Below, one piece after another: positions 52,905 through 63,300 of a stretch of 64,000 bases of DNA; the first letter of the stretch is position 1, and each line of letters begins with the position of its first letter. Source of the stretch: Antedon mediterranea (lineage: Eukaryota; Echinodermata; Crinoidea; Comatulida; Antedonidae). The notes beneath the pieces were generated by a model. It searched no databases. It worked only from the letters and a program-made list of their open reading frames with translations, and was not told the DNA's origin. Where the stretch lies: contig NC_092675.1 in NCBI RefSeq assembly GCF_964355755.1, forward strand, positions 12,849,312 through 12,913,311, written 5' to 3'. The translations under genes were made by a program, and so were the position numbers.

Positions 52905-55900
52905 ACACCAAAGTGCTTAGAATAGCTTCAAATCGCATTTGGAGACGTTTTAGACCAATTTGTGATTTTCGAAAAAACTTATCAACATAAAAACACCAAA
53001 GGGTTTAGAATAGCTTCAAATCGCATTTGGAGACGTTTTAGACCATTTTGTGATTTTGAAAAAACTTGTTAACATAAAAACACCAAAGTGCTTAGAATAG
53101 CTTCAAATCGCATTTGGAGACGTTTTAGACCATTTTGTGATTTTCGAAAAAACTTGTTAACATAAAAACACCAAAGTGCTTAGAATAGCTTCAAATCGTA
53201 TTTGGAGACGTTTTAGACCATTTTGAGATTTTCGAAAAAACTTGGTTACACAAAAACATCAAAGTGCTTAAAATCACATTATAAACCGTTTTAGACCATT
53301 TTGAGCATTTCGATAACACTTTTCACACAAAAACATCAAAGAGCACAAAATAGCTTAATATCGTATTTAAAAACGTTTTAGACCATTTTGAGCATTTCGA
53401 CAAAACTTTTTTAAACAAAACACCAAAGTGCTTAGAATAGCTTCAAATCGCATTTGGAGACGTTTTAGACCAATTTGTGATTTTTGAAAAAACTTGTTAA
53501 CATAAAAACACCAAAGTGCTTAGAATAGCTTCAAATCACATTTGGAGACGTTTTAGACCATTTTGTGATTTTCGAAAAAACTTGTTAACAAAAAAACACG
53601 AAAGTGCTTAGAATAGCTTCAAATCGCCTTTGGAAACGTTTTAGACCATTTTGTGATTTTCGAAAAAACTTGTTAACATAAAAACACGAAAGTGCTTAGA
53701 ATCACATTATAAACCGTTTTAGACCATTTTGAGCATTTCGATAACAATTTTCACACAAAAACATCAAAGAGCACAAAATAGCTTAATATCGTATTTAAAA
53801 ATGTTTTAGACCATTTTGAGCATTTAGATAAAACTTTTTCACACAAAACACCAAAGTGCTTAGAATAGCTTCAAATCGCATTTGGAGACGTTTTAGACCA
53901 ATTTGTGATTTTTGAAAAAACTTGTTAACATAAAAACACCAAAGTGCTTAGAATAGCTTCAAATCACATTTGGAGACGTTTTAGACCATTTTGTGATTTT
54001 GAACAAACTTGTTAACATAAAAACACCAAAGTGCTTAGAATAGCTTCAAATCGCCTTTGGAAACGTTTTAGACCATTTTGTGATTTTCGAAAAAACTTGT
54101 TAACATAAAAACACGAAAGTGCTTAGAATCACATTATAAACCGTTTTAGACCATTTTGAGCATTTCGATAACAATTTTCACACAAAAACATCAAAGAGCA
54201 CAAAATAGCTTAATATCGTATTTAAAAATGTTTTAGACCATTTTGAGCATTTAGATAAAACTTTTTCACACAAAACACCAAAGTGCTTAGAATAGCTTCA
54301 AATCGCATTTGGAGACGTTTTAGACCAATTTGTGATTTTTGAAAAAACTTGTTAACATAAAAACACCAAAGTGCTTAGAATAGCTTCAAATCACATTTGG
54401 AGACGTTTTAGACCATTTTGTGATTTTGAACAAACTTGTTAACATAAAAACACCAAAGTGCTTAGAATAGCTTCAAATCGCATTTGGAGACGTTTTAGAC
54501 CATTTTGTGATTTTCGAAAAAACTTGTTAACATAAAAACACCAAAGTGCTTAGAATAGCTTCAAATCGTATTTGGAGACGTTTTAGACCATTTTGAGATT
54601 TTCGAAAAAACTTGGTTACACAAAAACATCAAAGTGCTTAAAATCACATTATAAACCGTTTTAGACCATTTTGAGCATTTCGATAACACTTTTCACACAA
54701 AAACATCAAAGAGCACAAAATAGCTTAATATCGTATTTAAAAACGTTTTAGACCATTTTGAGCATTTCGACAAAACTTTTTCACACAAAACACCAAAGTG
54801 CTTAGAATAGCTTCAAATCGCATTTGGAGACGTTTTAGACCAATTTGTGCATTTCGATGAAACTTGATTACACAAAAACATCAAAGTGCTTAAAATCACA
54901 TTATAAACCGTTTTAGACCATTTTGAGCATTTCGATAACACTTTTCACACAAAAACATCAAAGAGCACAAAATAGTTTAATATCGTATTTAAAAACGTTT
55001 AGACCATTTTGAGCATTTAGACAAAACTTTTTCACACAAAACACCAAAGTGCTTAGAATAGCTTCAAATAACATTTGGAGACGTTTTAGACCATTTTGTG
55101 CATTTCGATGAAACTTGGTTACACAAAAACATCAAAGTGCTTAAAATCACATTATAAATCGTTTTAGACCATTTTGAGCATTTCGACAAAACTTTTTCAC
55201 ACAAAATATCAAAGGGCTTAGAATAGCTTCAAATCGCATTTGGAGACGTTTTAGACCATTTTGTGATTTTCGAAAAAACTTTTTAACATAAAAACACCAA
55301 AGTGCTTAGAATAGCTTCAAATCACATTTGGAGACGTTTTAGACCATTTTGTGATTTTCGAAAAAACTTGTTAACATAAAAACACGAAAGTGCTTAGAAT
55401 AGCTTCAAATCGCATTTGGAAACGTTTTAGACCATTTTGTGATTTTCGAAAAAAATTGTTAACATAAAAACACCAAAGTGCTTAGAATCACATTATAAAC
55501 CGTTTTAGACCATTTTGAGCATTTCGATAACAATTTTCACACAAAAACATCAAAGAGCACAAAATAGCTTAATATCGTATTTAAAAATGTTTTAGACCAT
55601 TTTGAGCATTTAGATAAAACTTTTTCACACAAAACACCAAAGTGCTTAGAATAGCTTCAAATCGCATTTGGAGACGTTTTAGACCATTTTGTGATTTTCG
55701 AAAAAACTTTTTAACATAAAAACACCAAAGTGCTTAGAATAGCTTCAAATCACATTTGGAGTCGTTTTAGACCATTTTGTGATTTTCGAAAAAACTTGTT
55801 TACATAAAAACACGAAAGTGCTTAGAATAGCTTCAAATCGCATTTGGAAACGTTTTAGACCATTTTGTGATTTTCGAAAAAAATTGTTAACATAAAAACA

Positions 55901-56325
55901 CCAAAGTGCTTAGAATCACATTATAAACCGTTTTAGACCATTTTGAGCATTTCGATAACAATTTTCACACAAAAACATCAAAGAGCACAAAATAGCTTAA
56001 TATCGTATTTAAAAATGTTTTAGACCATTTTGAGCATTTAGATAAAACTTTTTCACACAAAACACCAAAGTGCTTAGAATAGCTTCAAATCGCATTTGGA
56101 GACGTTTTAGACCATTTTGTGATTTTTGAAAAAACTTGTTAACATAAAAACACCAAAGTGCTTAGAATAGCTTCAAATCACATTTGGAGACGTTTTAGAC
56201 CATTTTGTGATTTTCGAAAAAACTTGTTAACATAAAAACACGAAAGTGCTTAGAATAGCTTCAAATCGCATTTGGAAACGTTTTAGACCATTTTGTGATT
56301 TTCGAAAAAACTTGTTAACATAAAA
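52905..56325. repeat. 3-kb higher-order duplication, copy 1 (3,421 bp, empty site)
   Basis: Upstream marks recur 3,421 bp downstream (ATTTTGAAAAAACTTG at 53,052; ACAAAAAAACACG near 53,588; TCGCCTTTGG at 53,625). Beyond 54,052 the offset is 2,994-2,996 (CAAATAACAT at 55,066 and 58,061; GTTTACAT at 55,800 and 58,795). The 427-bp change is caused by an internal duplication in this copy. It also contains the uninterrupted AGCTTAATATCG near 55,991 that corresponds to the insert's target. Confidence 0.83.
53625..54478. repeat. 427-bp internal tandem duplication (two copies)
   Basis: The rare variant TCGCCTTTGGAAACG occurs at 53,625 and again at 54,052, and the sequence between is repeated to about 54,478, where CGCATTTGGAGAC takes the place of the variant. 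The 427 bp correspond to one A, one B', a C, a D and an A monomer (88+78+87+87+87). Only one copy is present at the matching place near 57,046. Confidence 0.8.
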
Positions 56326-58991
56326 ACACGAAAGTGCTTAGAATAGCTTCAAATCGCATTTGGAGACGTTTTAGACCAATTTGTGATTTTCGAAAAAACT
56401 TATCAACATAAAAACACCAAAGGGTTTAGAATAGCTTCAAATCGCATTTGGAGACGTTTTAGACCATTTTGTGATTTTGAAAAAACTTGTTAACATAAAA
56501 ACACCAAAGTGCTTAGAATAGCTTCAAATCGCATTTGGAGACGTTTTAGACCATTTTGTGATTTTCGAAAAAACTTGTTAACATAAAAACACCAAAGTGC
56601 TTAGAATAGCTTCAAATCGTATTTGGAGACGTTTTAGACCATTTTGAGATTTTCGAAAAAACTTGGTTACACAAAAACATCAAAGTGCTTAAAATCACAT
56701 TATAAACCGTTTTAGACCATTTTGAGCATTTCGATAACACTTTTCACACAAAAACATCTAAGAGCACAAAATAGCTTAATATCGTATTTAAAAACGTTTT
56801 AGACCATTTTGAGCATTTCGACAAAACTTTTTCAAACAAAACACCAAAGTGCTTAGAATAGCTTCAAATCGCATTTGGAGACGTTTTAGACCAATTTGTG
56901 ATTTTTGAAAAAACTTGTTAACATAAAAACACCAAAGTGCTTAGAATAGCTTCAAATCACATTTGGAGACGTTTTAGACCATTTTGTGATTTTCGAAAAA
57001 ACTTGTTAACAAAAAAACACGAAAGTGCTTAGAATAGCTTCAAATCGCCTTTGGAAACGTTTTAGACCATTTTGTGATTTTCGAAAAAACTTGTTAACAT
57101 AAAAACACGAAAGTGCTTAGAATCACATTATAAACCGTTTTAGACCATTTTGAGCATTTCGATAACAATTTTCACACAAAAACATCAAAGAGCACAAAAT
57201 AGCTTAATATCGTATTTAAAAATGTTTTAGACCATTTTGAGCATTTAGATAAAACTTTTTCACACAAAACACCAAAGTGCTTAGAATAGCTTCAAATCGC
57301 ATTTGGAGACGTTTTAGACCAATTTGTGATTTTTGAAAAAACTTGTTAACATAAAAACACCAAAGTGCTTAGAATAGCTTCAAATCACATTTGGAGACGT
57401 TTTAGACCATTTTGTGATTTTGAACAAACTTGTTAACATAAAAACACCAAAGTGCTTAGAATAGCTTCAAATCGCATTTGGAGACGTTTTAGACCATTTT
57501 GTGATTTTCGAAAAAACTTGTTAACATAAAAACACCAAAGTGCTTAGAATAGCTTCAAATCGTATTTGGAGACGTTTTAGACCATTTTGAGATTTTCGAA
57601 AAAACTTGGTTACACAAAAACATCAAAGTGCTTAAAATCACATTATAAACCGTTTTAGACCATTTTGAGCATTTCGATAACACTTTTCACACAAAAACAT
57701 CAAAGAGCACAAAATAGCTTAATATCGTATTTAAAAACGTTATAGACCATTTTGAGCATTTCGACAAAACTTTTTCACACAAAACACCAAAGTGCTTAGA
57801 ATAGCTTCAAATCGCATTTGGAGACGTTTTAGACCAATTTGTGCATTTCGATGAAACTTGATTACACAAAAACATCAAAGTGCTTAAAATCACATTATAA
57901 ACCGTTTTAGACCATTTTGAGCATTTCGATAACACTTTTCACACAAAAACATCAAAGAGCACAAAATAGTTTAATATCGTATTTAAAAACGTTTTAGACC
58001 ATTTTGAGCATTTAGACAAAACTTTTTCACACAAAACACCAAAGTGCTTAGAATAGCTTCAAATAACATTTGGAGACGTTTTAGACCATTTTGTGCATTT
58101 CGATGAAACTTGGTTACACAAAAACATCAAAGTGCTTAAAATCACATTATAAATCGTTTTAGACCATTTTGAGCATTTCGACAAAACTTTTTCACACAAA
58201 ATATCAAAGGGCTTAGAATAGCTTCAAATCGCATTTGGAGACGTTTTAGACCATTTTGTGATTTTCGAAAAAACTTTTTAACATAAAAACACCAAAGTGC
58301 TTAGAATAGCTTCAAATCACATTTGGAGACGTTTTAGACCATTTTGTGATTTTCGAAAAAACTTGTTAACATAAAAACACGAAAGTGCTTAGAATAGCTT
58401 CAAATCGCATTTGGAAACGTTTTAGACCATTTTGTGATTTTCGAAAAAAATTGTTAACATAAAAACACCAAAGTGCTTAGAATCACATTATAAACCGTTT
58501 TAGACCATTTTGAGCATTTCGATAACAATTTTCACACAAAAACATCAAAGAGCACAAAATAGCTTAATATCGTATTTAAAAATGTTTTAGACCATTTTGA
58601 GCATTTAGATAAAACTTTTTCACACAAAACACCAAAGTGCTTAGAATAGCTTCAAATCGCATTTGGAGACGTTTTAGACCATTTTGTGATTTTCGAAAAA
58701 ACTTTTTAACATAAAAACACCAAAGTGCTTAGAATAGCTTCAAATCACATTTGGAGACGTTTTAGACCATTTTGTGATTTTCGAAAAAACTTGTTTACAT
58801 AAAAACACGAAAGTGCTTAGAATAGCTTCAAATCGCATTTGGAAACGTTTTAGACCATTTTGTGATTTTCGAAAAAAATTGTTAACATAAAAACACCAAA
58901 GTGCTTAGAATCACATTATAAACCGTTTTAGACCATTTTGAGCATTTCGATAACAATTTTCACACAAAAACATCAAAGAGCACAAAATAGC

Positions 58992-58995
58992 TTAA
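58992..58995. other. Left target-site duplication TTAA
   Basis: TTAA within AGCTTAA of a type-C monomer, immediately before the element. It matches the right-hand TTAA at 60,370. Confidence 0.85.
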
Positions 58996-59013
58996 AGTGG
59001 AGCTACACTCAGA
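58996..59013 (+). repeat. Left terminal inverted repeat (18 bp)
   Basis: AGTGGAGCTACACTCAGA matches the reverse complement of the right end, AGTGGAGCTCCACCCAGA, at 16 of 18 positions. The inner 12 bases GTGGAGCTACAC are one mismatch away from a palindrome. Confidence 0.87.
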
Positions 59014-59187
59014 CTTTCTCAGCTTATATTATGTTTAAGTATGTTTAATTGAAAGTGATTACATAAAAAAAACAGAGAAAACACGGAAATATTTTTCAAA
59101 AACCCATTTCTAAAAAATCGGTTAGAAAATAGTGTCTTTTAATACATTACACTTTTTCAGTAACTTAGGGGTTATTAGTTTACAATA

Positions 59188-59235
59188 CGTCGCGAAACGC
59201 GTTACACTTAGCGACTGACGCGTTTTAGTCGCCGG
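59188..59235. other. CpG-dense patch with a 6-bp stem hairpin inside the transposon
   Basis: About ten CpG dinucleotides fall within 48 bp (CGTCGCGAAACGCG, GCGACTGACGCG, AGTCGCCGG). GCGACT (59,211-59,216) and AGTCGC (59,227-59,232) form a perfect 6-bp stem around a 10-base loop. This stands out against the AT-rich arms. A promoter or protein-binding role is possible, but nothing downstream confirms it. Confidence 0.5.
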
Positions 59236-59310
59236 TGAACTGTCTCCCCTTTGATAAATTATGTGTCGAAAAATGGGGAATAAATTTTATACACACAATT
59301 AATACGATTT

Positions 59311-59786
59311 GTTTAGGCCTAAGTAATATTTCCGATAAAAATGTCAGTATAATTTACATGTATAACCTCATGATTTGCAATGTACAACAACAGCATAATT
59401 AATCTTATCAGATTGCTTATTAACTTTAAGCTAGGCCTAGCTAAGCCGTCTCTGCTCAGCCTAGCTAGCCTTGAATTTTTGTCTAAGCCTATGGCATTCA
59501 TGGGTTTGAAAATGCTTGGTCGTTTCGCCCCATTTATCGTTCCTGGGTTTTCTCGCACATTCACAAGAATTGTGAAACACAAAATCCCATACAGAACAAG
59601 AGTAGTAAAGCGATGACCGATGTGGAAGCTTAGGCCTGACTGAAAAGCAACTTTTCAGGCACCCTATCATGGCCCATGGGTAGGCCGAAGTTGGGTGTCA
59701 ACAGAACAAACTTCACTGCTGTCAGCCTAGCTAGAGGCCAAACAGCATCGGTACATACCTACACTCTAGTAGGCCTAGGCCTAGCT
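59311..59786. other. AGGCCT-rich core of the transposon
   Basis: AGGCCT occurs near 59,315, 59,433, 59,631 and twice at 59,771-59,782, with related CCTAGCTAG and TAGGCC words between; CTAGGCCTAG (59,431-59,440) is a palindrome. None of these words occurs in the satellite. Frames of 78 codons (59,380-59,616, plus) and 87 codons (59,319-59,582, minus) overlap here on opposite strands; I recognise neither, and mutual overlap without a family match argues against coding. It could be a relic of captured host sequence. Confidence 0.45.
59640..59658 (+). other. Perfect 8-bp stem, 3-base loop hairpin in the transposon core
   Basis: CTGAAAAG, loop CAA, CTTTTCAG. The stem is perfect and the loop short. 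There is no U-run after it and no adjacent gene, so it is not called a terminator. Confidence 0.6.
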
Positions 59787-59985
59787 TTATTGAATATATA
59801 GCCACGTCTTTCTCAAATCTCGTTAAATTTGACATTTTAGTAATAGTCTCATAATCACATTATTACACTGTGAAACATGATAGGGTCACATTCAGAATGT
59901 TTCAATATACTTTTCGCCCGTCAAAAATAACATCGCGACAAAATAACAGATCGCCAGCTCTGCAGTAGTGTGATTGTAAAAATTG

Positions 59986-59993
59986 TCACGTGA
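59986..59993. promoter_or_regulatory. E-box-like palindrome TCACGTGA
   Basis: TCACGTGA is an 8-bp palindrome with a central CACGTG, the core bound by many basic helix-loop-helix factors. A single 8-bp match carries little weight and no gene follows it, so a function is speculative. Confidence 0.25.
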
Positions 59994-60351
59994 TCAGACT
60001 CCCTAGCAAAATAAAAAACCCAATTGGACCCGAACGGGGGAAAGTGTCTATTTACGCAAAATTGCGCAATGTATACGCGATAAAAATACAAGAAATAGAA
60101 AGATCTGGAAAAATTACATAAAAAAACTTTTTAAATTTTTTTTTTAGTGAAGAATTTAATTTTTTAGGATTATTCAAATATACCCCCCTTTTGCATGTAA
60201 AAGAATAGGAAATTACAAGGTATCCCCCCAAAACTCAAAAAGGCGTGATTTTCAAGAAAATCGTACTCATTGAAAAAAATTTCAAAAAAATATGAAGTAT
60301 GAGGGATGATATTTTTAAATAATAGTTGAAATGTATGAAAAATAGTAATTT

Positions 60352-60369
60352 TCTGGGTGGAGCTCCACT
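60352..60369 (-). repeat. Right terminal inverted repeat (18 bp)
   Basis: TCTGGGTGGAGCTCCACT on the plus strand. It contains the perfect 12-bp palindrome GTGGAGCTCCAC (60,357-60,368), so this end could form its own hairpin as well as pair with the left end. Confidence 0.87.
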
Positions 60370-60373
60370 TTAA
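60370..60373. other. Right target-site duplication TTAA
   Basis: TTAA immediately after the element, continuing as TATCGTATTT of the same type-C monomer. A TA duplication is an equally exact reading of the junction. Confidence 0.85.
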
Positions 60374-63300
60374 TATCGTATTTAAAAATGTTTTAGACCA
60401 TTTTGAGCATTTAGATAAAACTTTTTCACACAAAACACCAAAGTGCTTAGAATAGCTTCAAATCGCATTTGGAGACATTTTAGACCATTTTGTGATTTTT
60501 GAAAAAACTTGTTAACATAAAAACACCAAAGTGCTTAGAATAGCTTCAAATCACATTTGGAGACGTTTTAGACCATTTTGTGATTTTCGAAAAAACTTTT
60601 TAACATAAAAACACCAAAGTGCTTAGAATAGCTTCAAATCACATTTGGAGACGTTTTAGACCATTTTGTGATTTTTGAAAAAACTTGTTAACATAAAAAC
60701 ACGAAAGTGCTTAGAATAGCTTCAAATCGCATTTGGAAACGTTTTAGACCATTTTGTGATTTTCGAAAAAGATTGTTAACATAAAAACACCAAAGTGCTT
60801 AGAATCACATTATAAACCGTTTTAGACCATTTTGAGCATTTCGATAACAATTTTCACACAAAAACATCAAAGAGCACAAAATAGCTTAATATCGTATTTA
60901 AAAATGTTTTAGACCATTTTGAGCATTTAGATAAAACTTTTTCACACAAAACACCAAAGTGCTTAGAATAGCTTCAAATCGCATTTGGAGACGGTTTAGA
61001 CCATTTTGTGATTTTGAAAAAACTTGTTAACATAAAAACACCAAAGTGCTTAGAATAGCTTCAAATCGCATTTGGAGACGTTTTAGACCATTTTGTGATT
61101 TTCGAAAAAACTTGTTAACATAAAAACACCAAAGTGCTTAGAATAGCTTCAAATCGTATTTGGAGACGTTTTAGACCATTTTGAGATTTTCGAAAAAACT
61201 TGGTTACACAAAAACATCAAAGTGCTTAAAATCACATTATAAACCGTTTTAGACCATTTTGAGCATTTCGATAACACTTTTCACACAAAAACATCAAAGA
61301 GCACAAAATAGCTTAATATCGTATTTAAAAACGTTTTAGACCATTTTGAGCATTTCGACAAAACTTTTTCACACAAAACACCAAAGTGCTTAGAATAGCT
61401 TCAAATCGCATTTGGAGACGTTTTAGACCAATTTGTGCATTTCGATGAAACTTGATTACACAAAAACATCAAAGTGCTTAAAATCACATTATAAACCGTT
61501 TTAGACCATTTTGAGCATTTCGATAACACTTTTCACACAAAAACATCAAAGAGCACAAAATAGCTTAATATCGTATTTAAAAACGTTTTAGACCATTTTG
61601 AGCATTTAGACAAAACTTTTTCACACAAAACACCAAAGTGCTTAGAATAGCTTCAAATCGCATTTGGAGACGTTTTAGACCATTTTGTGCATTTCGATGG
61701 AACTTGGTTACACAAAAACATCAAAGTGCTTAAAATCACATTATAAATCGTTTTAGACCATTTTGAGCATTTCGACAAACTTTTTCACACAAAATACAAA
61801 AGTGCTTAGAATAGCTTCAAATCGCATTTGGAGACGTTTTAGACCATTTTGTGATTTTCGAAAAAACTTTTTAACATAAAAACACCAAAGTGCTTAGAAT
61901 AGCTTCAAATCACATTTGGAGACGTTTTAGACCATTTTGTGATTTTCGAAAAAACTTGTTAACATAAAAACACGAAAGTGCTTAGAATAGCTTCAAATCG
62001 CATTTAGAAACGTTTTAGACCATTTTGTGATTTTCGAAAAAATTGTTAACATAAAAACACCAAAGTGCTTAGAATCACATTATAAACCGTTTTAGACTAT
62101 TTTGAGCATTTCGATAACAATTTTCACACAAAAACATCAAAGAGCACAAAATAGCTTAATATCGTATTTAAAAATGTTTTAGACCATTTTGAGCATTTAG
62201 ATAAAACTTTTTCACACAAAACACCAAAGTGCTTAGAATAGCTTCAAATCGCATTTGGAGACGTTTTAGACCAATTTGTGATTTTTGAAAAAACTTGTTA
62301 ACATAAAAACACCAAAGTGCTTAGAATAGCTTCAAATCACATTTGGAGACGTTTTAGACCATTTTGTGATTTTGAACAAACTTGTTAACATAAAAACACC
62401 AAAGTGCTTAGAATAGCTTCAAATCGCATTTGGAGACGTTTTAGACCATTTTGTGATTTTCGAAAAAACTTGTTAACATAAAAACACCAAAGTGCTTAGA
62501 ATAGCTTCAAATCGTATTTGGAGACGTTTTAGACCATTTTGAGATTTTCGAAAAAACTTGGTTACACAAAAACATCAAAGTGCTTAAAATCACATTATAA
62601 ACCGTTTTAGACCATTTTGAGCATTTCGATAACACTTTTCACACAAAAACATCAAAGAGCACAAAATAGCTTAATATCGTATTTAAAAACGTTTTAGACC
62701 ATTTTGAGCATTTCGACAAAACTTTTTCACACAAAACACCAAAGTGCTTAGAATAGCTTCAAATCGCATTTGGAGACGTTTTAGACCAATTTGTGCATTT
62801 CGATGAAACTTGATTACACAAAAACATCAAAGTGCTTAAAATCACATTATAAACCGTTTTAGACCATTTTGAGCATTTCGATAACACTTTTCACACAAAA
62901 ACATCAAAGAGCACAAAATAGCTTAAAATCGTATTTATAAACGTTTTAGACCATTTTGAGCATTTCGACAAAACTTTTTCACATAAAACACCAAAGTGCT
63001 TAGAATAGCTTCAAATCGCATTTGGAGACGTTTTAGACCAATTTGTGCATTTCGATGAAACTTGATTACACAAAAACATCAAAGTGCTTAAAATCACATT
63101 ATAAACCGTTTTAGACCATTTTGAGCATTTCGATAACACTTTTCACACAAAAACATCAAAGAGCACAAAATAGCTTAATATCGTATTTAAAAACGTTTTA
63201 GACCATTTTGAGCATTTAGAAAAAACTTTTTCACACAAAACACCAAAGTGCTTAGAATAGCTTCAAATCGCATTTGAAGACGTTTTAGACCATTTTGTGA

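Larger units (their letters stand above)
1..58995. repeat. Satellite DNA array, left part, mixed 78/87/88-bp monomers
   Basis: The segment is an unbroken head-to-tail tandem array with no other sequence in it. The box GTTTTAGACCATTTTG recurs at intervals of 78, 87 or 88 bp (first instances at 49, 127, 204, 292, 380, 458, 545 and 632), which gives roughly 690 monomers. All copies that I read point the same way. Composition is about two-thirds A+T. No reading frame in it is long or non-repetitive enough to be a gene, and the short minus-strand frames are translations of the repeat itself. The array starts before base 1. Satellite arrays of this sort are typical of eukaryotic heterochromatin, including centromeres; a centromeric role is inference only. 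Confidence 0.97.
58996..60369. mobile_element. Non-autonomous DNA transposon with TTAA (or TA) target duplication, 1,374 bp
   Basis: This is unrelated in sequence to the satellite and interrupts one type-C monomer. The ends are inverted repeats (consensus AGTGGAGCTMCACYCAGA, 16 of 18 matching), and TTAA lies immediately outside each end, while the unfilled site near 55,991 has it once. piggyBac and Sola3 elements duplicate TTAA. If the outermost A and T are counted as element, TSD would be TA as in Tc1/mariner; the sequence cannot decide between these. No transposase-length frame or DDE motif is present, so mobility would depend on an enzyme supplied elsewhere. The outer arms are AT-rich with A and T runs; the core (about 59,180-60,070) is richer in G+C. 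Confidence 0.85.
56326..60570. repeat. 3-kb higher-order duplication, copy 2 (split by the insert)
   Basis: Matches copy 1 up to the insert at 58,995 and for about 200 bp after it (60,370-60,570), then diverges at CTTTTTAAC against CTTGTTAAC. Without the insert and one TTAA, its length is about 2.9 kb. The insertion therefore happened into an already duplicated block, or it was lost precisely from copy 1. Confidence 0.82.

Noticed and set aside
1-58995. CRISPR array (regular spacing, GTTTTAG start like some type II repeats)
   Set aside because: The intervals between boxes are not unique spacers but a few recurring sequences, there are no cas genes, and the array is far too long and eukaryote-like.
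59319-59616. Overlapping 87-codon (minus) and 78-codon (plus) frames, with a further 69-codon minus frame at 59,461-59,670
   Set aside because: They lie on opposite strands over the same bases, match no family that I recognise and include no transposase motif. An exon relic cannot be excluded, but there is no positive support.
59640-59658. Rho-independent-type terminator
   Set aside because: The hairpin is perfect, but no T-run follows, no gene precedes it, and the setting is eukaryotic.
58996-60369. LTR retrotransposon, solo LTR or SINE
   Set aside because: The ends are inverted, not direct, there is no TG...CA, no poly-A tail with variable-length duplication, and no tRNA-like promoter that I could see. 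TTAA flanks fit a DNA transposon better.
60170-60433. Minus-strand 87-codon frame
   Set aside because: It crosses the transposon/satellite junction and starts in satellite, so it cannot be an original gene.
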